DNA from: Mesodorylaimus sp. YZB2_4
Lineage: Eukaryota > Nematoda > Enoplea > Dorylaimida > Dorylaimidae
Reading direction: 5' to 3'
Length of the DNA stretch: 64,000 nt
Assembly (NCBI GenBank): GCA_030248295.1
Contig: JASANH010001213.1
Location: forward strand, 806,001 to 870,000
Both the position numbers and the translations under genes were made by a program. Shown here in pieces: positions 34,900-45,250 of this stretch. Each line of letters starts with the position of its first letter. Positions within the stretch are counted from its first letter, which is position 1. The notes under the pieces are model-generated. The model did no database searches and was not told the origin of the DNA. It worked only from the letters and a program-made list of their open reading frames with translations.

Positions 34900-35470
34900 G
34901 CGAGCCGTAATAATTTGCGGAATTCATCCAACAACGGGTCAATTCAGCCTGCAAAGCAACGGACAAAGAACTGATCCTTGTGGACCCTAGACATAATCGG
35001 ATCGAAGCCAAGTCCATCCAATCGGGCAGATTCTTCTTCATCCCAGCGATGTTCCCGCAATTGCAGGGTCCACTCTCCGGCAAAGGTGTCTCCATTTGAG
35101 TTTGTCAAAGGCATCTTACGGAATGCATTGACGATCTTCAGGTCTTCCTTGATTCTGTCCATCCACCGTTTCTTTGGTCGACCCCGGGGCGGCGGTCTGC
35201 AGGATCGACCCGCATCGCTGTCTTGGCTACTGAGTCTCCGGCACTACGGGCCATGCGCCCAAACCATCGTAGGCGCGCGTCGAAAATTTTCTCCTCGGAC
35301 GCCCTCGCTCATAATGCGATCCCACCGCCTGATACCCGATCATCCGCAGCTCCATGAGTATTGAGTTCAATCCGGCAGAATATACTTTGAAAAATCCGTG
35401 GCTCTCTGATTTATGGAGCGCAAAAGTCGTAAAGCTCAATGCCAGATTTTAAAGAATCGATGAGCCGATC
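34900..35470 (-). pseudogene. LINE ORF2 C-terminal fragment, frameshifted
   Basis: On the minus strand, pieces in different frames spell the C-terminal end typical of non-LTR reverse transcriptase ORFs: MELRMI(R/G)YQAVG near 35360, then RLRWFGRMARSAGD near 35270-35230, then RGRPKKRWMDRIKEDLKIV near 35190-35140. The Arg-rich RLRWFGH.R ... GRPKxRWxDRIxxDL ending is a standard hallmark of RTE/Jockey/CR1-type elements. Frameshifts and a stop separate the pieces, so the copy is dead and 5' truncated. Confidence 0.7.
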
Positions 35471-36002
35471 AAAAGCTTTTTTATCAAGAAATATACCAGT
35501 ACGTTGACGTTTACGGTGTTATTTAAATGAGCTGGCAGCAAAACTGAAGCAGGGTTTGTACCAATTCGACTGACGAACCCTGATTGATTTGGCGAATAAA
35601 TTTCAATTAGCCCGCTCAAAATAAGTCGAAAAATCCGCCCGATACGAATTGATTAAATCAGGATCTACCGTCAGGCTTTGAAGGCGGAAGTTTTTGCAGA
35701 TTTTCAGAGCGTTGGAAATCGATCGCAATGCACAGCGAATAAAAAAAGTTGAATTGAATCAACGAATCGAAATATCGATGGCTGAGACACCCCATAAATC
35801 GGGGAGCCCGATCTCAAGCTGTTCGCGGTGTATTTACAGGATGCCATATTTATTATCCGATAAGTGCCGTGATTAAGTCCTTCAAAGAGCCAAGACAGAC
35901 AGAAATGATTCTAACCACATCCGTTTCGACACGGAACTGTCAAATAATTCAGGAACAGACCAGTTATGACAATTCACGCAAGCACGAGTACAGTACAAAA
36001 CC
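35471..36002. other. Intergenic, 3' flank of lectin gene
   Basis: AT-rich sequence between the LINE fragment and the end of the minus-strand lectin gene. A minus-strand AATAAA (35854-35849) about 150 bp past the lectin stop is a plausible polyadenylation signal. Confidence 0.4.
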
Positions 36003-37058
36003 TTATCTTTTCCTAAATTTTCCTTTCGTCTTCGGCAGTTTGGCTTTGTCCTTTGACCTCTTTGGTATCACGCTGTCGTACCCTGACGTCACTGCACTTG
36101 TATTCGTCTTCGTGCTTTCCAAGCCTGTAAACGATTCAGTGACCGCTGATGTTTGGTCAGTTTTCAAGTTTCGATAGGATGCCACACTCGCGTATTGGTA
36201 TTCCGTGCCAAGGCTCGTTGTAGCGGCGGAGGGAAGCATGGCGCTGCCCTCAGGTTGACGAAATGGCCTTTTTCCTTTGACGGCTTTCTTGTCCGCCAGT
36301 TGCCTCCTTTTATGTCCTTTTTTCATCAATTCCGCCTCTTCTCGTTTCCTTCGACACACAATAGCCAAAATCACGAATGCAATTACAAGGATAGCGAAGC
36401 ATGAGCCAAGTAGCCACCATTGCCACGGTAACCGTTTCTTTGTCTTGGCCGCTACAGCTGTCGCCATCGTGCCTGTCGCCACAGTTGATTCGCAGACGTG
36501 AACGAAACCTGCAGCACTGCTGCTGAGAAAGCAGCAGCTGGCATCAACCCAAACCCCTCTTGTTGGAGTGAAAAAAGCTCTCGCATAATATTCCAGGTTT
36601 TCTAGGTTTCCAGTAGCTATGTAATGCCAATTATCAGGTTCACCAGCACCCCACACATCATCTTCTAAACTGCTTCCGTCAGACACCCATCGCCATTGGG
36701 TCTTGTTCCTCCAGAGTGCGAGATTTTTCGGATCATGATGCGGGTGTTCTCGCTTGAGGCCAATCCAAAAAACCCAAGGACCGTTGGGTGAGCTGGTTAA
36801 ACGCAATATGTCTAGCAAAGTCAAGTGCTTCGTTGTCGTATTCAACTTTGGTAGATGCCATTTGTAGGGGCCTTCATCGAGTTTGTGGCACTCGTTCTCA
36901 GATCTATTCCACGTAGGTACTTCGGACCAGCGATCTTCTTGGACGAAAACGCAAAATCCTTCGACGTACTCGGTTGCGTTGATACCAGGGCATTTCAATG
37001 TCGACGACGATGCAAGGAGTTGAAGTATTAAGGAGAGCAGGAATGCAGTCGATGCCAT
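36003..37058 (-). CDS. Type I membrane C-type lectin-like protein
   Basis: 351 aa, single exon. Signal peptide residues 1-20 (MASTAFLLSLILQLLASSS). A C-type lectin-like domain follows from about residue 23 to 190: CPG...FCVF, WIGL at the conserved WIGL site, WRWVSDGS, WGAGEPDNW, then GVWVDASC and GFVHVCE as the distal disulphide end. EPD replaces the EPN/QPD triplet and WVD stands for WND, so calcium/sugar binding is plausible but weaker than in a canonical mannose or galactose lectin. Several Asn-x-Ser/Thr sites lie in the domain. A transmembrane helix (residues ~214-237, ending VCRRKREE) leads to a basic cytoplasmic tail of about 110 residues with possible Tyr motifs (YQYASVASY) and a Lys/Arg-rich end. 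Role inferred: cell-surface recognition. Confidence 0.88.
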   Translation of the reverse strand: MASTAFLLSLILQLLASSSTLKCPGINATEYVEGFCVFVQEDRWSEVPTWNRSENECHKLDEGPYKWHLPKLNTTTKHLTLLDILRLTSSPNGPWVFWIGLKREHPHHDPKNLALWRNKTQWRWVSDGSSLEDDVWGAGEPDNWHYIATGNLENLEYYARAFFTPTRGVWVDASCCFLSSSAAGFVHVCESTVATGTMATAVAAKTKKRLPWQWWLLGSCFAILVIAFVILAIVCRRKREEAELMKKGHKRRQLADKKAVKGKRPFRQPEGSAMLPSAATTSLGTEYQYASVASYRNLKTDQTSAVTESFTGLESTKTNTSAVTSGYDSVIPKRSKDKAKLPKTKGKFRKR

Positions 37059-37309
37059 TCGTTTTGCCAGAACCAGCTGATCTGCGCTCAGAACCCTCCA
37101 CGACTAAATGTACAAATGGAGAAGCCAGCGCAGAAACTCGAAAGCAGTGTAATGGTTGACGCACTTCTTCATAACTAGATTACTCGTGCAAGTTGTTTGG
37201 CAGTGATCGAGCCTATCCAAGTGTCTTCATAGTGGCGTTTTGACCTCATTGCAAAAACTGCCGCTGAAGCAGGCAAGTCGTAAGCCTATACCTGCGGCTA
37301 AAACATCAA

Positions 37310-37356
37310 CCCAAGAGGTTGACGTCTCCCTGTCTGGGAGACGTCAACCTCTTGGG
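37310..37356. repeat. Perfect 21-bp inverted repeat, 5-nt loop
   Basis: Arms 37310-37330 and 37336-37356 are exact complements (each begins or ends CCCAAGAGGTTGACGTCTCC plus one base) around the loop TGTCT. The left arm directly follows GGCTAAAACATCAA, the end block of SINE family B, so the hairpin grew out of that repeat's CATCAACCC...GGTTGAC motif, which is already half-palindromic in other copies. Confidence 0.8.
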
Positions 37357-37363
37357 ACGCTAG

Positions 37364-37666
37364 ACATATAAGCTATATATCTCGTACCAGAATATACATA
37401 TGTATTGTAGACAGTATAAACCGCTCTGGTGATGATTTTCAGCCCATAGGATGCGTACTAGCCTCGAGAGTATCGATCACTCCGACTCGCCAAGGCCCAC
37501 CAGGTATGAAGGTTGCATCATCTTCAGTGCACATCAGTTTACGGTATTGAGCTGATAACGCGATCATATAAGCTATATATCAGGTACCAGAATATATGTA
37601 TTGTAGACAGTATAAGCCGCTCTGCTGATGATTTTCAGCCCATAGGATGCGTACTAGCCTCGAGAC
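37364..37666. repeat. Two direct copies of a ~104-bp repeat
   Basis: Copy 1 at about 37364-37468 and copy 2 at about 37564-37666 share, in order, ATATAAGCTATATATC, GTACCAGAATATA, TGTATTGTAGACAGTATAA, CCGCTCTG, TGATGATTTTCAGCCCATAGG and ATGCGTACTAGCCTCGAGA. Differences are few (a short indel at the ATGT, a couple of substitutions). A unique 95-bp spacer separates them. A recent local duplication is the simplest explanation. Confidence 0.8.
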
Positions 37667-38657
37667 AAGCCCAAATGTCAGGTCCTTAACTCAGCTCGCA
37701 CTTACGATTTAGTACCATAAATAATTTGTTTTTGTAGTGAGAGCACTATCGCTCCATAACTCTAAAGTACAGTATCTTTACTGCAGTTAGAGAGCTTCAT
37801 GCGCGGCTGCACATGCCGTCATCACCACTGTCGCCCACCCTCGACCTACTGTATATACTCGGAAAATTCTTCACCCTCGTCATCTCGTGACGTCTTTAAG
37901 CCGCAGGTTGACTGCAGGAATAAGGAATCAGCGCAAAGCAAGACAGAACTGGTTTACCAAGAACGATCGCCTATGCTAGAAAGGGTTCAGAGAGCAAAGG
38001 GAATATGCCATAATGCAGAGCGACAAATCTTATTTATAACTAAACTTACGTCCTCTTACAGTGTCAAAAAATGAAATATTATGCAGTGCCTTGCGAGAAC
38101 TGGGTGCATGCTTGCACTCGTATTATTTTTAAACAGAGACTGCCGCCCATAGCTAAACCCTGATGCACCGTACCCCTGGCCAGGCCAGGCAGGCCTACAC
38201 ACCGGGCTGTGAGGTTGCAATTGCAGCAATTTTTCATCACGAATCGCTCCTTTTCCTCGCTAGTCCCAATTTTCAGGCCTAATCAAATGACTCTAGACTT
38301 ATGCCCCATTTCTTCGCGTCTCTTACTTCGCATATGTGGTTTGGTACCTGACATGGTCACGCACAAAACAAGGACGAAATTCTTTGATTAGTTAAAAAAG
38401 ATATTAGGCCGTCAAACTTGACATGCCCGAGGGACATCGTATGAGGCCGATTCCGACCATCGACAGGAGCAAAAAGCTCGAGGGTTAATTAAAGGCCAGC
38501 CAGGTGCGAAACATTCACTCGTCATCAGTTTTAGAAAAAGAATGATAAGAAGTGGGACGAAAAATTGCCTAGTCTGCCGAGTTTTTCAAGTCTTCGCCCC
38601 AAATTGTTTCACGAGGAAAAGTCTGTTTGATAGCGTGCTTCTTTGCTGAGCTGCGGG

Positions 38658-39647
38658 ATGGCTAGCACAATGAATCCTGACGACACGAATGGCTCCAATG
38701 ACACCAGCGCAATGTTTGTCACGCTGACCGCTTACGTATTTTTCGGTGTGGTCACTATATTTGTCAATATTCTAATTTTTGTTGTCGTGTTCAGCGATCA
38801 GAAATTACGAGAAAAGTCCGCCTTGATGATCGGTGTGGCTGGAAGTAACTTTCTTTACGGACTGTCTATCGGTAGCGTGGCAATATTTCGGCTGGTGAAC
38901 AGGGGCAAACTCGGTCAGCGAGTCAGTGCCTGGACGTGTGTGCAAATAGTATTTCCTCTTTTCATGCCCTTAGCCTATCAAATCTTGTCGGTTATGCTGT
39001 GCGCAGTGGGAATCGATCGTCTGTTGGCCACTGCAGCACCGAACTGGTACTTCAAAAATTGGACGACACAAAGAAGTTGGCTTACTGTCATAGTGTCTTA
39101 CATCGTAGCTATTCTACCACTCTCCTGGGGATTGGTCGAAGCATGGAATATGCCCAAGTTGGTGCAGCTGTCGTGCCCGCTTCCAGACGTATTTGGGTCA
39201 AATTTCGTGACTTGGTTTTTTGGTATCGCAGTGGCTGGTGGTACGATGGCTGTTGTGCTGACCTTGACCGCCTATTATAGTTCAATGAAACGAATCTCCC
39301 GATTATCTTTGTTGAACGGAGAGTTAGGGCGCTTGAGGAGGCAGTTGCAACTGACGCGTGCCATGTTCACTATTTCCAGCATGGATTTTGTCCTGGTGGT
39401 CATCCCGACCGCAGTGGCCTGCTACGCGAATGCCACCAAGATCGTACATCCGGAAACGGTGCAAAGCGTCTGCAATATTATTTACTGCATCAACGCGTCT
39501 GCTGCCATCGTGCCGCATTTAATATTGAACAGCAAGTTCCGGGAGGTAACTATCAAATTGTTCAGGCTGCACAGATGCAAGACGAACAGTGTTGCGCCAG
39601 CACCCCAGAATGGCATTCGTGTTGCAGCGACTGTGATCGGTTCGTGA
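38658..39647 (+). CDS. Orphan rhodopsin-like 7TM receptor
   Basis: 329 aa from ATG at 38658, single exon. Seven hydrophobic segments are visible. The N-terminus has Asn-Gly-Ser and Asn-Asp-Thr glycosylation sites. TM2 carries MIGVAGSNFLYGLSIG; TM3 ends VGIDRLLATAAPNWYF, a DR motif with the Pro-x-x-Tyr-like loop typical of nematode-style serpentine receptors. The third loop is short (LSLLNGELGRLRRQLQLTR). TM7 reads NIIYCINASAAIVPHLILNSKFREV, with no NPxxY. It differs clearly from the receptor pair at 6528 and 12533, so it belongs to another subfamily. AATAAA at 39904-39909 is about 260 bp past the stop. Ligand unknown. Confidence 0.88.
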   Translation: MASTMNPDDTNGSNDTSAMFVTLTAYVFFGVVTIFVNILIFVVVFSDQKLREKSALMIGVAGSNFLYGLSIGSVAIFRLVNRGKLGQRVSAWTCVQIVFPLFMPLAYQILSVMLCAVGIDRLLATAAPNWYFKNWTTQRSWLTVIVSYIVAILPLSWGLVEAWNMPKLVQLSCPLPDVFGSNFVTWFFGIAVAGGTMAVVLTLTAYYSSMKRISRLSLLNGELGRLRRQLQLTRAMFTISSMDFVLVVIPTAVACYANATKIVHPETVQSVCNIIYCINASAAIVPHLILNSKFREVTIKLFRLHRCKTNSVAPAPQNGIRVAATVIGS

Positions 39648-40746
39648 GCATGGATTATGTATAAAGAGCTTTGTGATTCAAGATGCGGGGTTCCCTTACC
39701 ATAAAATTGCTGACTTTTTGTTAGAAATGAGCGCTAAACTGACGGGGGTGGTTGGCGTCTGTGTTCCACGTTGTGATAATCTTTTCAGCTGTTTCCTGCT
39801 TTCATGCAGTCAGCACTGGATAGGAAGTGTTGGTAGGCCATAAGGCGTCAATATTCTGGATGACCCTGTTATCTTCTCAGCTTTTGATTCACTCCGTTAC
39901 TGCAATAAAGAATCAGGAATAATGTATGGGTTCAGGGCAAGCCTAAAAGAAGGCACTAAAAAATGCTGCTAAGCAACTGATATACTGTGAGAATGATCAG
40001 ACGAATCCAGAGTGTAGAATCCCACTATGCAGTGCCAGACACACATTTCTCAGTGATTTATTGCTCGTGCTTGTCGGCCGTCAGTATGCTTACACTTGCG
40101 TCAGCTTGATCGATGGCTTCGAGATTTATAGGTCTACCGAAGAATAACAGCCAATCTAGATGTTCATGAAACACCTATCTGTCACTGAGAGCACTTTTAC
40201 ATCGAGCTAAAATATGAGACAGGCACCCGAATGATGTCGCATGCTTTTCTGACTGGTGATGACGCAAAATGTATTTTCCATTATCTGTAAGAGCACTCGA
40301 TCAAGATGTTACAGTAAGAAACATGGGGTCCTTCTAACGGCCATTCAACACTGCCCACAGCATCAGATCTGCCCTTTGAAGCCATCATGGGCGTCACTAC
40401 AAACCCTCACCATACAGCGGGGGCAAAAGCCAGGGCGAGGTGGTGGCGGTTGATTGAGCCCGTGTATTTGTCCCTGCAATCATTTCTTCAGACAATCTAA
40501 TTTTCCAGCGGAACTAACCAGCGCGAAGATGCAACGGATGGAACGCCCTCATCCGGTTTATTATTCGCGCTACTTTTCAGCCAAGCCTTTCTCACTTATT
40601 ATTAGTTTATAATTAGGTGCCAATTTGTATTGCTCGAACTCCATCTTCGATTCCTTTTCCTGCCTGCTCACTGATTCCTCGAGCCGCGTTCAGACGAAAC
40701 AGAAACCGAAATCTTGTATTTCAAACTTACAAACTGAAACCGAGCT
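39648..40746. other. Intergenic, no gene supported
   Basis: 1.1 kb. The left part is the 3' UTR of the GPCR. The right part should hold the promoter and 5' UTR of the neuropeptide gene. No repeat shared with the rest of the window was noticed. Confidence 0.4.
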
Positions 40747-41121
40747 ATGACTCCCAAGTTCTTTATCTGTTTTGTGGTATGCACATCGTGTGCAAGGGTC
40801 GCCCAAGCTGCTTTTAAGATTGAAGATATGGGTGACATTTCCAACGAGTAAGCTGACCCCATGATGACTGCTGATCAAGATAGATTACGTTTCAATTTTA
40901 GACCAGGCGCACCACCGACCGGGACATTCCCATCATTGTCCTATGGTCGATTGCTAGTGCCTGCGGTAGCGCGTCCTCCACATTCGATCGTTGTGAAAAA
41001 AGAAGCGAAAACGGATTTTGCGAACGTGTTATCAAAAATTGGTAGTGGGTACAGAAATTGTTATTTCAGTCCAATACAGTGTTGGCTAAGTGGACAGAAG
41101 AAACCTGGTGCCGCCAAGTGA
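40747..41121 (+). CDS. Allatostatin-C/somatostatin-like neuropeptide precursor, two exons
   Basis: Exon 1 (40747-40847) encodes MTPKFFICFVVCTSCARVAQ-A, a signal peptide, plus AFKIEDMGDISN. A 54-bp intron (donor GA|GTAAGC, acceptor TTTTAG) joins in phase 2 to exon 2 (40902-41121), giving 106 aa. Near the C-terminus is GYRNCYFSPIQCWLSGQ followed by KK and PGAAK. The core CYFSPIQC matches the C-Y-F-N-P-I-S-C ring of arthropod allatostatin C: C-x6-C, with Tyr-Phe after the first Cys and Pro-Ile before the second. The position at the end of a short secreted precursor before a dibasic site is also right. Differences from arthropod peptides are Trp for Phe after the ring and a five-residue extension to the KK. 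An upstream VVKKEAK may be a second processing site. AATAAA lies at 41247-41252. Expected role: inhibitory neuropeptide acting on a somatostatin-type GPCR. Confidence 0.82.
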
Positions 41122-42005
41122 CTAAATAACGTAATTTTAAGGGTTACTCTAAAAAGTTCAAATTGAATCGCTAACGAAGATACTGTACGATTTTTTGGCA
41201 TATGAAAACTCATGATACCCGCATCTCCTTTTGTCTGCGCGAGCCAAATAAAATGTCAGAAGAAGGAACCAGCCTTTGCCACTTTGAGAGGCCTCAAGAC
41301 GTGTAAACTTATGACACGACTGCAGTTTGAAAAAATCTCGGATTGGAGGTTTTTCTCGTTGCGAGATACGCGATCAACATACCGGTGTGATTGGAATTGA
41401 CGACATCAAGCCAGAAAGCTTGCCGATTTCTCGTTTTATGATTGTAGACGGTCGACTGATCGTGCAGTGGGTACAGTAAAGTCGTGACTTTTGCTTCCCT
41501 ATAATCAATGTAAAGGTCCAGGGGGCCGCCATGAAATCTGTAGGAGTGCTCATAAAAATTATTTTCCTGGTCTGAAAATTTCCATTACCTTCAAGTAATC
41601 TCGGAAACAAAGGCCTCACACGAGCAACGAAAACGGATAATAACGATTTTTTCCTTATTTTTGTCACCTCATACGTGACAGTGCCATCTGTTCAATTCTT
41701 CGCAGAAAAACGTTCTCCAGGACATATAAAAAACAGACTGTGCGTGGTTGTGTACCGAGTTGAACGGAAGCATATTTGCCAAAAAAGTATCGCATAATTA
41801 GATAAGCAAAAAGTTGCTCCCAACTTTTGTTCTATCGACTGGCGAAGCAAAAAAATATGAGGCCAGCTAGTAATAATTATCTCCTGTGAAAACAGCTTGA
41901 CGCACTATCACAGGCCTTAGAATAATTCTTTGGATATCTTGCACTTTTATAACCAGCTAAATTCAAGAAGCGTGGACGTTCTGCGCTCTGACCTGAGCTG
42001 GCAAA
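41122..42005. other. Intergenic, no gene supported
   Basis: 880 bp between the neuropeptide gene and the divergent G alpha. A 97-codon minus-strand frame (41374-41667) has no features. The right end should contain the G alpha promoter. Confidence 0.4.
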
Positions 42006-44290
42006 ATGTTATCCGTGTGTACGGGTGGCAAAGCGCTCGACGTGGTCTCTGGCAAACAAGATAATGAAAACCATCAGAAGAAAAGGCGTAGCGATCGTCA
42101 AAAGCACAACTCGATCGAGTCCATGTTGAGAGAAGATAGAAGGAAACAAGCCTCAATCTTTCGACTTCTGCTTTTGGGTGCGGGAGAATCTGGGAAGTCG
42201 ACGATCGTCAAGCAAATGCGGTAAATTATGTTTTTGCGTGGGGCAGAGTGCTGCAGAGACTTCTCAGATAACATAGTGCCAAGCAGGGCGTGTCGTCTCT
42301 TCCATCTACATACTGTGAATTTCACCAGGGTTTTATTTAGCGGCAAAAATCTTGTTTTAGAATCCTTCACGCTTCTGGATTTTCAAAAACTGATATTGCG
42401 CGGGAACTGTCTGTCATTGCTGAGAACATGGTTTCCTCAATGAATGCAATAGTGGACGCCATGGAGGAACTTGGATTTATCAGTGATATAGAAGCGGGTG
42501 TCGATCAACAGTTTGAAGTAACCCATCGATTACCAGTACCTTGTGCCCTAACTTCATTGTCTCACACGTTCAGTTTTTAAAGGCAGACATCAAATTCGTG
42601 AAGACGATTCGTGCGAGTTGGGAAGATGGGAAAAGACTAGAAATCGGCGAGTGGGCAGTTTTGAAACGACTATGGGGCCATGAAACAGTGCAGGCATGTT
42701 TCAAAAGAGGACATGAATATCAACTGAATGATTCTACAAAATAGTAAGTATTCGTCCTATTACGTGGCCATTGATTGATCTGCTTGATTTTATCGTTCTT
42801 GGGCACAGATAATCATTTATTTTTAAGCAGGAAGTACACTACCATCGAACTGAAATGAGCTTCCCGCCTAAAGTTAGAATAACGATAGGCACTCGCAAAT
42901 CTCAGATCGAAGAGCCTGACAGTGACAGATAAAAAAGCAGCTTCAATAAGTTTGCGGTATATGCCCCGACTCTGGTGCCGCACTCTCCGCACTGACCGTG
43001 ATTGTGGGCAGTCATTTCGGCATAAAAATCCGGGCGGGAAAATCATGTTAGATACCGCAGACCACGGATACGTCTTGACAAGGGCGAGGCAATAGGCCTA
43101 TGTACTGTACAGTGTAAGTGATAGCCTACAATAATATAGATGTGCAGTAACGGAGTTTTCAACCAATTTTAATTAGATATCAGGTAGTGCTGCTTCGGTT
43201 GAATAATGCGTGCGCTTTATGGATAGTAAAAAATATACCTATGTACAGTACATGCCGAGTTTGCAGCAATTACTGGCCTGTAATTAACCTCATCAATATG
43301 CGAGGCTAAATTAAGGCGTCCAAGGTGTGCTCTCACAATGTCGCGATGAACGTTTTACATTGCAGCTTCTTCGACGACATTGATCGAATATCGGCCCCCG
43401 GCTATACTCCGAACGAACAAGACGTTCTGCGAGCACGGGTCCGAACAACAGGAGTCGTGGAATTGGCACTACCATTGAGAAACCTGGACGTAAGGTGCGA
43501 AAACAAACACATGAAAATAATATTATATGAGCATGAATTCGCCCTTTGTGTAGGATAATTGATGTTGGCGGTCAGAGATCAGAAAGGCGAAAATGGGTGC
43601 ACTGTTTTGAAAACGTGAACAGCATCATTTTCGTAGCGTCTCTTAGCGAGTATAATCAAGTGCTGTCTGAAGATCACACAGTGGTAAGAATCTATACTGG
43701 AAGTGTATTTTACACATGAGGCGTAAGACCTAGCCATTGCCAATCTTCAGTTTGCATCTGGACTTCACCATTTTGGATATTCATATCTTACACTCGATGT
43801 TGAGAGCATAATTGCAGATGAGGTCTCCTACAACCACAACCTATGATATTCTGCATAGCCACAGTATAACGCAAGGGGTTTTCTCTACTCTTCAGAATCG
43901 CATGCACGAATCTCTGAAGCTATTTGACACAATAATTAACAGCCGTTGGTTCGCCAAAAGTCATATGATCCTATTTTTAAACAAGAAAGATATATTTGAA
44001 GAGAAAATCAAAGAATACGCAATCACCACAGCATTTCCAGATTATGAAGGTTAGATGAATTTTTCAAATAGGTATATTCTTTATAACGAATAGCCACTTT
44101 AGGGCCCAGTTCCTACGATGCCACGACACATTACATCGAACACCAATACCTGCGTAGAAAACGAGACGTCACAAAGCAATTATATTGCCACTTTACTTGC
44201 GCCACGGACACAACTAGCATTGAAGTCGTGATGAATGCTTGCTTCGATATGATATTTGCAGAAGTAATGAAGGGCGGGGCTCTATATTGA
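42006..44290 (+). CDS. Divergent Gi/o-class G-protein alpha subunit, seven exons
   Basis: Exons 42006-42220, 42361-42517, 42583-42743, 43366-43494, 43554-43683, 43896-44049 and 44103-44290 give 377 aa. The last five are 161, 129, 130, 154 and 188 nt, exactly the lengths and phases of the G alpha o gene at 50819. GTP-binding motifs are complete: [15 protein letters not shown] with the switch I Arg, [12 protein letters not shown] with the catalytic Gln, NKKD, and TCAT. It therefore should bind and hydrolyse GTP. The first ~60 residues differ: the protein starts MLSVC with no Gly2, so it cannot be N-myristoylated; a basic, Lys/Arg-rich stretch follows. The C-terminus is KGGALY, lacking the Cys at -4 that pertussis toxin modifies in G alpha i/o, and altered in the receptor-contact tail. 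AATAAA is at 44377-44382. It resembles the fast-evolving sensory G alphas of nematodes in style; orthology was not tested. Confidence 0.92.
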
Positions 44291-45250
44291 AAATGAATCC
44301 AAGTTGACAAAAAGATAACTGAATGTCCCCCTTTGGAGCAAATATGCTGCGAGGCTCATTCTCACAACTACGTCGAAATAAAGATCGCTAAAGCCGCATA
44401 ATCTTTGCCCAGAATACTGTAGGCTGTTTAGGATTGGCCTTAGAAAGACTGCAATTGTGTGCAAAGTTTTACATGCAGGTGCCTGAGAACAACTGTCTCA
44501 TAAAATCATTCTGATATCTTGAATTTTGGCTAGCAATGCAATAAACCCACCCATTGTCAGGGGCCACATTGGCAGGAGAGAGACAGTACAAACCAGAAGC
44601 AAAGTCTGTGCGCGATTGAGCGCGATGAATCGAGATATTGCGAAGCATCACGGAGTATTAGGCACACTGCGGGACTGGAGCCCTGTTTCTTCGATTATGC
44701 ATTCGACCCCAAGTTCGACACGTGTCTTGCTTTGGCCAAAAATGCATATTCATGTTAATGTTTGTGTTTTACCGCATCACCGTATGACTATGCCCACTCG
44801 AGGGTGAGGGGATACTTTATACCCGACATGATCAGCCGGCCGCGAGTCGAACACTCGCCCGTAATCTGACCAGTCGTCAGAGGCGTTCGCCTAAACACAC
44901 ACGGGCCGCGAGCCCATGTAAAGCTATTTCAATATGTTTTACTCTTTCATCTGGGATCTTGCAATTCCCAAGTTGGCATTACAGGTTCCGCGACGGATGC
45001 ACTGATAAAGTTTAAATTACACTAGGAAGGGCAAACTCCTATGACAATGGTGAATAAGGTTTAAAAGTCACCAAGGCTTCCTTCTGTCCAATAAGGATAG
45101 AATTCCACTTTGCTTACATGCCTATGTACATAATGAAATACAGCATTTTTACATCATTTGTCCGACGCAGTTATGGACGGATCGCACAGTACGAACCAGG
45201 TGGTCTGCTAGCAACTGTTCATCCACTGCTGACACAAATTCGCTTAAGAG
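44291..45250. other. Intergenic with a tRNA-like repeat
   Basis: 960 bp. The left end holds the likely poly(A) signal of the G alpha. At about 44815-44930 on the minus strand is a tRNA-like block with a B-box-like GTGTTCGACTCGC preceded by GTTTAGGCGAACGCC; an intact cloverleaf cannot be drawn, so it is listed as SINE-type sequence. The rest appears unique. Confidence 0.45.

Larger units (their letters stand above)
37059..38657. other. Intergenic with palindrome and direct repeats
   Basis: Holds the promoter of the lectin gene (left) and of the GPCR (right). Between 37300 and 37670 it contains a perfect hairpin and two copies of a 104-bp repeat, described separately. Nothing coding is supported in 37670-38657. 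Confidence 0.45.

Noticed and set aside
40617..40817. 66-codon frame overlapping the neuropeptide signal exon
   Set aside because: The alternative frame from 40747 has a proper signal peptide, a canonical donor and an in-phase join to the peptide exon.
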